64,000 nucleotides of DNA from NCBI RefSeq assembly GCF_932526225.1, contig NC_064048.1, positions 2,557,597 to 2,621,596 of the forward strand, read 5' to 3'. Origin of the DNA: Nematostella vectensis. Its lineage: Eukaryota > Cnidaria > Anthozoa > Actiniaria > Edwardsiidae. Below the pieces are notes generated by a model. The model searched no databases. It saw only the letters and a program-made list of their open reading frames with translations, and was not told the DNA's origin. Shown here in pieces: positions 1 to 10,689 of the stretch (the first letter of the stretch is position 1; every line of letters starts with the position of its first letter). Made by a program: the position numbers and the translations under genes.

Positions 1-123
1 ACAATCGTGCCTTGTTACCACCTCACCGACATCCATAAACCCCTTTCATGATGCGTGTCCCACGGCGCCATCCATACATCCATTAAGATCAACGACCGCT
101 CTTTACCTTCCTACATGGCCCCG

Positions 124-460
124 ACAGTGCTGAAAAACGCAAGACTAGTTCCAGTACCGCGCGGTTAAACCAACCTTTTTGTTTTAAAATGGCGGCTTTT
201 TACCGGCGAACCATCACATTATGGCGAATGCTAAGAAAACTAGCGCAAAGCTAAGGCTATAATTTTCTTTATGACTCCCTCATTATCAAACAAATCTGTC
301 ATTTTTTGTACAGTATGTTTTTAATGCTGTACAGTAAGTCAAAACAGCGACCGAAGTCAGCCTTTCGTCAGCCTCACTCTTCACTCGAACGATTCAAAAC
401 ATTGAGATTTTGTTTGTTTTCGCCAGAACACGCGCATGCGTATGCATTATTCAGCACTGT
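124..460. mobile_element. MITE-like element, family ACAGTGCTGAA, copy 1
   Basis: A 337-bp element starts with ACAGTGCTGAA and ends with its exact reverse complement TTCAGCACTGT. A second copy with the same ends and closely similar interior lies at 41498-41837. No transposase is visible inside, so it is non-autonomous. No clear target duplication was found. The short open frame inside it is not a gene. Confidence 0.75.
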
Positions 461-2800
461 CCATGGCTTCTTATTCAACTTTTTAGGATCATTTTGGCTC
501 TTTTCACACGAAGCGATTTTCACCTACGACCGGTACGACTTTTTTGTAGCATTTCGTACTAGGTACCATTCACACGCGCACTATTGTCGTATACGATTCG
601 CGTGTCGTAGATAAAAGTCACAGGGGAATTTACACGGCGCGTCTTGAAGCTCTTTTAAGTCGCATACTTCAATACGTAGGTCAAAACTGTGTTGTGTAAA
701 TGAGCCATCGGCTAATTCAAGCGCGTAAACATGAACAAGATATTTTCAATCTAATATCGTCAATACTATCGTTTCAGAATTCATTCGTAGATTGTTATTT
801 TGAAGCTTAATAAACCGTTGTCTTTTCAATGATGAACAGTTACAAAGGAGTAGTCACGGCCACCCTACTTCCAACACCCCCTCCCCCCCCCCCCCCCCCC
901 CACTAATACGCTAATTTTCGATCGACATGGTTTCATATCAAGAAAATTCAGCCAAAAATTGTCGATTTTGTTAAACGCGGTCATTTCCGTATAAGGAAAC
1001 TAATATATTCCTTATTTCGAAAAACTGCATGATTATTGTAATTTTTAAAGTTCATGAAACCTTTCACCTATATTAATCTAGCCAAAACAAAGCATAGATA
1101 AACTTTCAAATTCTGAAAAGGGAATTGAATTTGATTGAAATTTAAATTTTCTACAGATCTTTGAAAATTTTCCTGGCCGCGAGAAAGGAGATTGAATCGA
1201 GTGAATAATTCCAAGTTTTGGCGGGAAAATCTGAAACAACGTATATTCCTTAAATCCGTTAAAATTCAGAGACGGAAATACCACAAAATATTGGCGAAGT
1301 GTTTTCTATTGCAATGCTTCCCACAATAAAGCGAAGAATAATTTAAAGTCGAGAATTGTATGCGAAAAAAGAAAATATCGTTTTGTTGTAGGTTTCAAAA
1401 ACAGCGCGCGCTCGTGAGAATGTCGTCATTCTTGATTGCAAATGCAGCGCGCGCGCACAGTGCAAAAACAATTCAAAGACTACTGCTAAATTTTGCAGAT
1501 TTGTTTCCTGAAGTTAAATAATCATTTGACTACCAGGTTGAGATATAAAGATGACGGTTATAAAGTTGTAACCACAAAACGTTCTTCAGCAATAACTAAG
1601 CAGACACAGTCTACGGAACAGATGCTCATTTGAATAAGCCACTGTCCGGCGTCCTCGATTCCATGCGACGCCATTTTCTGCCATTTGTCATGACAACAGC
1701 CCACGCTCTGACGAAGGCGATGTTTTGCGAAGTTTTATTACATTTATAACATTAGATAGTATGCTCGCCTGTTATACTTTTTAAACAAAAAAATATCATG
1801 ACAATAAAGTATTTGTAAAACAGCCTTCTAACTCAAACCCCCAAATGCACTGTTCGGTCGCATTTCTCCTCAGAAGCTCTCCTCCACCATATCTATATTT
1901 TTAGTGCGTTTCCTGAAAAAAATTTAAACAAGAGACCATGATGTAAGAGAACGAATCTCCCATATTAGGGTATGTTCCAATGATGACGTCCATGAAAGCT
2001 ATTTTTAGAACAAGCAGTTATTTTTAGATACGCCTGTGATTGGTTAGCGCTCACGTTTCCTAGCAACATTCTTACGCGCAATCACATCTTGAGCAATGTG
2101 ATCCGGCAAAGGTTGTTTCGGAAATCTTTTTGACCGAAAATACCTTCCTTTTTTACGATCGCTGTAAAAATGATCTTCCATAGAGTACGCTGGAGCCAAT
2201 CAACCGTTTCTGGGAGATTGAAAAGCATAAAGTGCGGGATTTTAGGCTCTGGGATCAACTTCCCCAGTAAAAGTTTTCACTGCTGATTCGCAAATTACTT
2301 ATAACACAACAATCAATCATAAATCTGTGTTTACAAAAAAACAGTTCTCTTCCAATTCCCTTTTAATGAAAAAGATACATCCAGAACTTAATACCATTAT
2401 ATTCACACCGATATTACAAATAAAAGATTTCAAGTCTTTATAATGAAGTAGATCTTATTCCAGTGACAAGGGTTTCTTGAGTGACATGATTTCTGAACAT
2501 TTGCGTGAAAAATTCATTCATCTAAAAATTTTATAGATCAAAGAAAAATAAAGGCCTTCTTGTAATAAAATACATAACATAGACTCTGAGAATGCCTAGG
2601 TATTCCATCTCACCGAATTGCAGAGAATAATAACTTTTTAGGAGTCTTCACGATGCATCTTGAATGAACTCAAAATTCACCGTCTCCCCGACGTCTTCCC
2701 GTTCAATTTTATAGGGTCCATACAAACCACATACCATTTGGAAGATGAAAATAAAAGAATTGACAAAGTCTATCAACACTGAAAGGTTATATGGACTTTA
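461..2800. other. Gene-free repeat-rich stretch
   Basis: I see no coding exon here. The stretch holds a poly-C run near 885-901 and a dispersed repeat at about 690-835 that resembles 24105-24245. A segment near 905-1025 is related, in reverse orientation, to 52060-52150. The rest is AT-rich sequence without recognisable structure. The short open frames show no protein family features. Confidence 0.6.
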
Positions 2801-2809
2801 AAGTTACCG

Positions 2810-2967
2810 TACCGCAGGTGCTTCGTAAACTTTATGTCTTGTAACCAGAAGAGAAAAACAGTGACTGTGACCATCTGTGGTCAATGGAGAAGGTATCTGA
2901 AAAGAAACTAAGAGTCCTCGGTACCAGTCCCCCAAAACGACAACGTTTTCTTCATATGCGACCCGTT
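2810..2967 (-). repeat. Dispersed repeat, reverse copy of 51861-52025
   Basis: This segment matches 51861-52025 in the opposite orientation with high similarity over about 155 bp. A frame stays open in both copies, but the differences are not obviously synonymous, so I treat it as a transposon fragment and not a gene. It lies just upstream of the first Cys-motif exon. Confidence 0.7.
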
Positions 2968-2998
2968 CCTGATAAAGATCTAATGCGTTGTCTTGCAG

Positions 2999-3139
2999 GG
3001 AGAGTGTGGCGACAAATTGAAGGAATGTCTGGTGAGCACTGATGAGGAGGGAAGGGCAAAGTGCGTTATCGATTTCCAGAAATGCGTCTTTTCCCATGAT
3101 CCTTCGCACAAGCCATTCATGGTAAATGACTTAAGATAA
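2999..3139 (+). CDS. Cys-motif peptide exon A (CX6CX11CX6C)
   Basis: An acceptor TTGTCTTGCAG ends at 2998. The phase-0 frame that follows encodes a short cysteine-rich stretch with cysteines spaced C-x6-C-x11-C-x6-C, then runs to TAA at 3137-3139. A donor-like GTAAAT at 3122 is an alternative 3' border. The second half carries the pattern C-x3-F-x-K-C that recurs in exons B, C and D (9.9 and 10.6 kb for the latter two). The acceptor, phase and cysteine spacing match exon B at 6.3 kb, which supports a real family. No exon with a start codon and signal peptide was found nearby, so the 5' part is missing or upstream of the window. The family is not one I recognise. Two disulphides in a helical hairpin would fit the spacing, but that is inference. 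Confidence 0.55.
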   Translation, partial: GECGDKLKECLVSTDEEGRAKCVIDFQKCVFSHDPSHKPFMVNDLR

Positions 3140-3488
3140 TCAAAACTTGTAGAAAGCCTTGAGATCCGAATTGTGCGACAATAATGTTTCGGTTTTATTT
3201 TGGAACGCTTAAAATTATATATGGATACTGATATTTTCCACAATAACGATCAAATCAAAACACCCCAAAAATCCCGTTCGTAAGCAAGAGTATTGAATAT
3301 GGTCCACCAAAAACAGGCACAGGCACTTCCGGCCCTACAGAGTATTTGATGGAACTTCCACAATAATATTTTTAATAGAATCAAGATAACAATGTCATGC
3401 ATATCAGATCTAGTGTCTTTGAAATACCAAAATCTGTGACATGCCAACGTCATGGACATTTAGTAGTTACAAAAAGCTCCCTGATATT

Positions 3489-6114
3489 GGAAGGGTAGGG
3501 GCACACGATACAGGGACATACAACTGTGGAGGGGAAGGGTAGGGGCACACGATACAAGGACATACAACTGTGGAGGGGAAGGGTAGGGGCACACGATACA
3601 GGGACATACAACTGTGGAGGGGAAGGGTAGGGGCACACGATACAGGGACATACAACTGTGGAGGGGAAGGGTAGGGGCTCACGATACAGGGACATACAAC
3701 TGTGGAGGGGAAGGGTAGGGGCACACGATACAGGGACATACAACTGTGGAGGGGAAGGGTAGGGGCTCACGATACAGGGACATACAACTGTGGAGGGGAA
3801 GGGTAGGGGCACACGATACAGGGACATACAACTGTGGAGGGGAAGGGTAGGGGCACACGATACAGGGACATACAACTGTGGAGGGGAAGGGTAGGGGCAC
3901 ACGATACAGGGACATACAACTGTGGAGGGGAAGGGTAGGGGCTCACGATACAGGGACATACAACTGTGGAGGGGAAGGGTAGGGGCACACGATACAGGGA
4001 CATACAACTGTGGAGGGGAAGGGTAGGGGCTCACGATACAGGGACATACAACTGTGGAGGGGAAGGGTAGGGGCACACGATACAGGGACATACAACTGTG
4101 GAGGGGAAGGGTAGGGGCACACGATACAGGGACATACAACTGTGGAGGGGAAGGGTAGGGGCACACGATACAGGGACATACAACTGTGGAGGGGAAGGGT
4201 AGGGGCTCACGATACAGGGACATACAACTGTGGAGGGAAAGGGTAGGGGCACACGATACAGGGACATACAACTGTGGAGGGGAAGGGTAGGGGCACACGA
4301 TACAAGGACATACAACTGTGGGGGGGAAGGGTAGGGGCACACGATACAGGGACATACAACTGTGGAGGGGAAGGGTAGGGGCACACGATACAGGGACATA
4401 CAACTGTGGAGGGGAAGGGTAGGGGCACACGATACAGGGACATACAACTGTGGAGGGGAAGGGTAGGGGCACACGATACAGGGACATACAACTGTGGGGG
4501 GGAAGGGTAGGGGCACACGATACAGGGACATACAACTGTGGAGGGGAAGGGTAGGGGCACACGATACAGGGACATACAACTGTGGAGGGGAAGGGTAGGG
4601 GCACACGATACAGGGACATACAACTGTGGAGGGGAAGGGTAGGGGCACACGATACAGGGACATACAACTGTGGAGGGGAAGGGTAGGGGCACACGATACA
4701 GGGACATACAACTGTGGAGGGGAAGGGTAGGGGCACACGATACAGGGACATACAACTGTGGAGGGGAAGGGTAGGGGCACACGATACAGGGACATACAAC
4801 TGTGGAGGGGAAGGGTAGGGGCACACGATACAGGGACATACAACTGTGGAGGGGAAGGGTAGGGGCACACGATACAGGGACATACAACTGTGGAGGGGAA
4901 GGGTAGGGGCACACGATACAGGGACATACAACTGTGGGGGGGATGGGTAGGGACTCACGATACAGGGACATACAACTGTGGAGGGGAAGGGTAGGGGCAC
5001 ACGATACAGGGACATACAACTGTGGAGGGGAAGGGTAGGGTCTCGCGATACAGGGACATACAACTGTGGAGGGGAAGGGTAGGGGCACACGATACAGGGA
5101 CATACAACTGTGGAGGGGAAGGGTAGGGGCACACGATACAGGGACATACAACTGTGGAGGGGAAGGGTAGGGGCACACGATACAGGGACATACAACTGTG
5201 GAGGGGAAGGGTAGGGGCACACGATACAGGGACATACAACTGTGGAGGGGAAGGGTATGGGCACACGATACAGGGACATACAACTGTGGGGGGGAAGGGT
5301 AGGGGCACACGATACAGGGACATACAACTGTGGAGGGGAAGGGTAGGGGCACACGATACAGGGACATACAACTGTGGAGGGGAAGGGTAGGGGCACACGA
5401 TACAGGGACATACAACTGTGGAGGGGAAGGGTAGTGGCACACGATACAGGGACATCCAACTGTGGAGGGGAAGGGTAGGGGCACACGATACAGGGACATA
5501 CAACTGTGGAGGGGAAGGGTAGGGGCACACGATACAGGGACATACAACTGTGGAGGGGAAGGGTAGGGGCACACGATACAGGGACATACAACTGTGGAGG
5601 GGAAGGGTAGGGGCACACGATACAGGGACATACAACTGTGGGGGGGGGAGAAGGGTAGGGGCACACGATACAGGGACATACAACTGTGGAGGGGAAGGGT
5701 AGGGGCACACGATACAGGGACATACAACTGTGGAGGGGAAGGGTAGGGTCTCGCGATACAGGGATATACAACTGTGGAGGGGGGAGGGTAGGGGCACACG
5801 ATACAAGGACATACAACTGTGGGGGGGAAGGGTAGGGGCACACGATACAGGGACATAAAACTGTGGAGGGGGGGGAAGGGTAGGGGCTCACGATACAGGG
5901 ACATACAACTGTGGAGGAGAAGGGTAGGGGCACACGATACAAGGACATACAACTGTGGGGGGGGGAAGGGTAGGGGCTCACGATACAAGGACATACAACT
6001 GTGGGGGGGGGAAGGGTAGGGGCTCACGATACAAGGACATACAACTGTGGAGGGGAAGGGTAGAGGCACACGATACAGGGATATACAACTGTGAAGGGGA
6101 AGGGGGGGGGGGGC
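3489..6114. repeat. 44-bp minisatellite, about 59 copies
   Basis: A tandem array with a unit of 44 bp (core GGGGAAGGGTAGGGG followed by a CACGATACAGGGACATACAACTGTGGAG-like segment) is almost uninterrupted. Common variants are CACAC or CTCAC in one position, CAGGG or CAAGG, and extra G in the G tract. Variation concentrates at the right end, as expected for an ageing edge. The unit has no stop codon in several frames, so very long open frames arise on the minus strand; these are artefacts. The G-rich strand is plus. Confidence 0.97.
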
Positions 6115-6289
6115 ACAGTTTCGCCTCTACTGGCCATGACCTTATAACTTTCATAAACGCGTAATTCTCACAGACTATAGTTGGTATCCTCGAAGACAGT
6201 TTTCTTTATAAATACAGTAACACTTGGGTTGGGTGGGGCAAGCACCAGGATTTTTGGCACATAACACGTTCGATTTATCTTTCTCATAG

Positions 6290-6415
6290 AAAAAGTGCAA
6301 GATTATTTCACAAGTATGCGTGGAGAAGGCTGGCAAGGATATGAAGAAGAGAATCGCTTGTAAAGTAGCATTCCTAAAGTGTGTCAAGGAACACAGGCCC
6401 GCCATCGATAACTAA
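6290..6415 (+). CDS. Cys-motif peptide terminal exon B (CX6CX13CX6C)
   Basis: A good acceptor (TTTATCTTTCTCATAG, ending 6289) opens a phase-0 frame of 41 codons to TAA at 6413-6415. A polyadenylation signal AATAAA follows at 6430-6435, so this looks like a true last exon. The peptide is lysine-rich, with cysteines spaced C-x6-C-x13-C-x6-C and the half-motif C-x-x-A-F-x-K-C. It is related to the exons at 3.0, 9.9 and 10.6 kb. The upstream exon that should carry the start and any signal peptide was not found. The likely product is a small secreted basic peptide. Function is unknown; a structural, antimicrobial or venom role cannot be told apart from sequence alone. Confidence 0.6.
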   Translation, partial: KKCKIISQVCVEKAGKDMKKRIACKVAFLKCVKEHRPAIDN

Positions 6416-6898
6416 TACGTCATGGATTCAATAAACGATTTTATTGAGCTCACCTAACGCCCTGAATAAAACATATCAAGATATTGGTGTCAATTCTGTG
6501 TATGGTAACGAGATTCCTGAGTTTGACATTCATTTCTAACAAGGGCAAACAACTAGCCCCCCCCCCCCTTCCGAAACATGACATCGAAATTGCATTTCGT
6601 CTTTTTAATATGTTCTGTTGCCGAAAATATCCATTTTAAAAGTTGCTATTATCTGTTCCTTTTTCCCAGGAGGGACCAGGGGACCATTCCTTTTTCCTTG
6701 CCAGCATTGATTAGGATTTTTTTCCCAGCCAGCAGTGGTCAGGCATTTTAGCACATGAATAATTGCCCGTATAACCGATCGGGACGATGTTTTTCCCAAG
6801 CATCCGCTCCAGCGCCCCAAAAATTATATTCCAAGCACAACTAGTTCGACTCCACAAATTCGTCAGTAGAAACATTCGGTACGATTTTGCCCCCAGCA

Positions 6899-7030
6899 AC
6901 CGAGGGGTTACCCTGGTTATAGAGCCTCGAACTCGAACGTCTCTCTATTTAGAGGCCAGCGAGGTCTCATACCTCGCTGGCCACTAAATAGAGAGACGTT
7001 CGAGGCTCTGGGACCAGGGTACCGAGGGGT
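6899..7030. mobile_element. Foldback element with arms of about 55 bp
   Basis: The left arm (from CGAGGGGTTACCCTGG through ACGTCTCTCTATTTAG to GCCAGCGAGGT) is repeated inverted on the right (ACCTCGCTGGCC to ACCAGGGTACCGAGGGG), with only a few bases between. It is a hairpin-forming MITE-like element. No coding content. Confidence 0.8.
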
Positions 7031-7731
7031 CTTCCCAGCCAGCCAAAAAACGGACTGCGAAACAGTATTTTGCAGATCCGTTTTGTGCCCTTGTTCTTAG
7101 CTTCTTGAATGATAGGAAAATATTTTAGACGAGTTTATAAACTGTTTCTCTAAGCAGTTTGCGATGACTTTGCGCCAGTCTAACCTTACAGCAAAATAAC
7201 AACATAAATATGATGCGCCTTCTGCTTGCACTTTTACGACTTTCGCTTGGCTGGGGCTGAAAATCATTAAACCCAAGGCCAGCTCCGCCGAAATCTCGAC
7301 AGCTTTTTTGTTTCAAAATTGCGACGGATGCTTATTACAAATTGCGAAAGGTATTACAAATTGCCACAGTACAGTTACGACCATGATAATAACACTTCGC
7401 GCACATCGGTCGGTTGCGTCCGTACGGTAAAATTAGCTTTGATTGAGTGCTATAATATGGAAACCAGACAGTCACAGAATGCAGTCAGTTATCTCAACTT
7501 AGCAAAGATTTATTATTTGCTTGGTATTTGAGTTTCTGAACAAATATTGCAGATACTGCGAACTAAGGTGTTTCCTTGTAATACTGGCCCTAATCTTGCA
7601 AAGTGTAAGGAAGAAAAATAGGCACTAACCCCCTGCTACGGCCCTGAAGTATCAAATGATTTTGAGCAAAGAAAGGACGAAAATATTACCACAGTTTGCT
7701 AATGGTAAAAAGCAGTTCCAAGTTTATTTAA

Positions 7732-7914
7732 CAAATTTCCCATAGTTTTCCGTTGTATGTACTCTTATACACCACGATATTCGTCACCTCATGATCAAAA
7801 TGTTGTGGAGTCACGAGGCGTGTAGCGCCAAGTAATTCCGCAGTAAATTTTGATCATGAGGTGACGAATAGTGTATACGTCGAGTACATACCACGTAAAA
7901 TTATGGGAAATTTG
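7732..7914. mobile_element. Foldback MITE, CAAATTTCCCATA ends
   Basis: An inverted repeat with arms of about 65 bp has outer ends CAAATTTCCCATA and TATGGGAAATTTG, with inner arms meeting around TTTTGATCATGAGGTGACGA. The 183-bp element has no coding capacity. Confidence 0.8.
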
Positions 7915-9900
7915 TTTTCTACAGCACAAACAACGAAAACAGTATTTTGCAAAATCATAACAGCGCTCGCCCGTTTGAAATGGGGTGTTTTCTAGTGCGT
8001 GCACGAGAGCACGAAACAGGGGGTGTTTAAACACGAACGGGGGCTATAAAAGGGATCGCTCCGCCCCCTTTTATGCATACTAATCAGTATTCGATATGGC
8101 GGCTGGTAGCGTTATTAAAGGGCAGAAAGACAGCTCGAGTAAAGCATAATAAAAAAAACAACAGAAGTCGATCCATAAACAAGGAAGCAAGGCAACGGCC
8201 ATGGCAATGGTGGCGAAATCCTTTTAAAAACCGAAGACGAAGGTCGACTTAAGAAAATTAAGGATAAACAAAAAGATTGCAAATCCCGTCTTGGTTCATC
8301 AAAGGAAACCTCAGCGACACAGAAGTCCGATTTGCTTAAAGCTCTACTCACGAACCTCGAGTACTCAACAACTGATAACTTATGTATACTTATACAATGT
8401 GTTTGCGGTGACTCCATGAAGTGGATAAACTTACCAACTATGTCATCTGGAAGTCTGGTGAAATACTATGTAAAAATTAGGTAAGATGTTAGTGCATCTT
8501 TCTTCATAATTTTGAAATGTCATGTACGCTTATATAAACTACAATAGAATTATTATATTGTCTATACTGTTCAGAATGCTTCATGCCTAAAATCAACTGA
8601 TCACAGAGACAGTATGCTAGTGTTTGTGATGCAGCCCTGATATGATATGAAGATATTTGGCATAGACATGAAGGATTGATATATAGCTTCAAATTAAAAT
8701 GCCTCTCTTTGAATCATCGCCCGCGCCTCACCTCAACAATGTTCTAGTGTCCTGTGTAGGATTTAGGGTGGAGTATTCAGCTCATATCCACTTGAATAAG
8801 CAATACTACACTTGTTTTACTACACTTGTTATGTTTTATACAGTAGCTTTGCATATAAATGTCTTTAGCAGAGTGTGTGTACATCATCTTTATTATTAGA
8901 CATATAATTTTTTTTGGCTTTTTGCATGATGTCAGGGCACATCCCCCCTTGACAATTCATGGCTATGTGCTCCAGAAATCTAAATCTGAAATAGACAGCA
9001 ACCCATGTTAGGACATACTATCAAATAATAGCCTATCTCCATATGCCCAGGTTCCTAAAATGTGTATCTTATCTTTACAAAATACTTTTCATTATAATGC
9101 ATTACAACATATCTCCGTTTATGTACATATTTAATATACTAAATTGGTGCAAGAGACCATGATATCATGGTCTCTTGATTGGTGTTATTTCTGTAGTTCA
9201 TGATACATCTTACCTATACAACTATTTTGTCTAACTATTCAATAACAAAGGCAACTCTAAATTTTCCTAACCATGCAGTATATTTTTCCATCATTGTGAA
9301 AACATCTTCAGTGGTACAGTGGTTACATACTTACATTCTTTTCTATTGTTTTCTATTGTGTTTCTATTGATATTATGTAGTTTATGCAGGACAATTGTAT
9401 GTGGGTTTCCTGTGTTACACGTCATGTGATATTTAGGGGAGTAAAGAGAGGCGTCGAAGCGACTTGTTGTGTTGTGCTCGCTCCGATTTCTTTAGGCCTT
9501 AGTGGCCCACAGATAAGACATATTCGATCTGCTGAAACTCAACAAAAACACTTGCCTCGCATCACAAATCACAAAGGATGACAAAATGGCGCGGCAGACA
9601 GAGGTTATCTTTAACTCTTATTCACTAACTAACTCAAAATGTTACAGCGACAGCAAAAAGTTGGTATTCATTATCTCATACCAGGGGTCAGGGGCGGATA
9701 CAGGGGGGGGGGGGGGGGTGGATTGGGTGGATATCCACCCCCATTTTTTAACACAAAAAAGTCACTTTGTTGAAGAAGGTACTGTCCATGTGCCATCGCC
9801 TGCTTGACTTTGCTGACAAGACAAATTAAATTCAGCTCGAAGTATTGTTAGATCAATGTGGATCGGCCCCTGCATACTACACTCCGTCGTCGTAATATCT
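7915..9900. other. Gene-free stretch between Cys-motif exons
   Basis: No exon could be supported here. There is a GC-poor region with short direct repeats, and a small palindrome GAGACCATGATATCATGGTCTC at about 9152-9173. A G-run lies at about 9701-9718, next to a GTGGATTGGGTGGATATCCACC segment. A signal-peptide exon for the peptides at 9.9 and 10.6 kb would be expected about here, but none was recognised. Confidence 0.5.
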
Positions 9901-9915
9901 TCTGTCTGCCCATAG

Positions 9916-10088
9916 AAAAAGCTAGAAAGCTGAAAGAGTGTTGGGCGAAGAATGGATGCAACAAGAGTGACAAGGGCAAGAACAGGAGGAAGACATGCAG
10001 AAAAGCTTTCAGGAAGAACACCAAGGGAGGCAAGAGAAATGACAATATCGAAGAGCCGGGAAAAAGCCAAAGAAACCGGCAATGTTGA
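9916..10088 (+). CDS. Cys-motif peptide exon C, divergent copy
   Basis: An acceptor-like TCTGTCTGCCCATAG ends at 9915. The open frame continues to TGA at 10086-10088 and encodes a strongly basic peptide with cysteines C-x5-C-x12-C, then x6 and an Asn where the family has its fourth Cys. It shares the half-motif C-R-K-A-F-R-K and an acidic N-D-N-I-E-E tail with exon D (10.6 kb; tail D-D-I-E-E). Unlike exons A and B, the frame requires one base from the previous exon, because phase 0 meets an early stop. It may be a decaying paralogue. Confidence 0.4.
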
Positions 10089-10562
10089 GTCGCCGCTTCT
10101 TGTTTTATGTTTTAGGCAGCGTCAGATAATTAGCCCTTCTTTTCTTCCTTTTTTATTCATCTACACTCACCAAGATATTGTTTTTTATCACCTTTTCTTT
10201 TGACTTCACAACTTCCCGATCATTTCCGCGTACGAAGCCAGTAGAAAACAAGACGATTTGTAGCGTAGGACAAATAGTAGAACCCCGTTCGTTTACCCAT
10301 ATTTAGACGACCATTTTCATTTAGGTAGCTCGTCCAACCATCTACACAATACAAGCGACCTGAACAGGTGCGGGTCCAGAAAAAGATAAAATTCTGAACC
10401 TGTTAACAAAGCGCTGAGCACTGTCGCTGTAATTAACAGAATGTAGCTGATGTAAGATGTACATCTATCTGGACCCGCGCCTGTTACATGTCTGACTGCC
10501 CAATTTCCAAATTGTCTGATTCTCAACTTTTGCACATGTATATGTTTTGTGGTTAACTGCGA

Positions 10563-10679
10563 AAGTGCGTGAGAAGCTTCAAAAAGTGCATCAAGCACGG
10601 CAAGAAGAAGGTTTGTGGGAAGGCTTTCAAAAAGTGTATCAACTCAAGCAAGAAAAGTGACGATATCGAGGAATTCTAA
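10563..10679 (+). CDS. Cys-motif peptide terminal exon D (CX6CX8CX6C)
   Basis: The frame reads a lysine-rich stretch with cysteines C-x6-C-x8-C-x6-C and half-motifs RSFKKC and KAFKKC. It ends in D-D-I-E-E-F and TAA at about 10677-10679, followed directly by TAATAAAACC, a likely polyadenylation signal. The 5' border is uncertain: where exons B and C have CATAG before the AAAAAG block, this copy has a GCG triplet, so the usual acceptor seems lost unless the later GCGAAAG is used. It is either a peptide gene with a shifted acceptor or a pseudogene. It is closest to exon C 600 bp upstream, which suggests local duplication. Confidence 0.45.
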   Translation, partial: KCVRSFKKCIKHGKKKVCGKAFKKCINSSKKSDDIEEF

Positions 10680-10689
10680 TAAAACCTTC

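Noticed and set aside
2804-3109. 101-codon minus-strand frame, similar to a 71-codon frame at 51815-52030
   Set aside because: The similarity is explained by a shared dispersed repeat, the differences are not biased to synonymous sites, and the frame overlaps the Cys-motif exon A on the other strand.
3450-6069. Open frames of up to 843 codons on the minus strand with SCAPTLPLHSCMSLYRV-type repeats
   Set aside because: They are translations of the 44-bp minisatellite. The unit lacks stops in several frames on both strands, and there is no start context, signal peptide or flanking domain.
3489-6114. CRISPR-like appearance of the tandem arrays
   Set aside because: Units are contiguous and near identical with no unique spacers, no cas genes occur, and the DNA is clearly eukaryotic.
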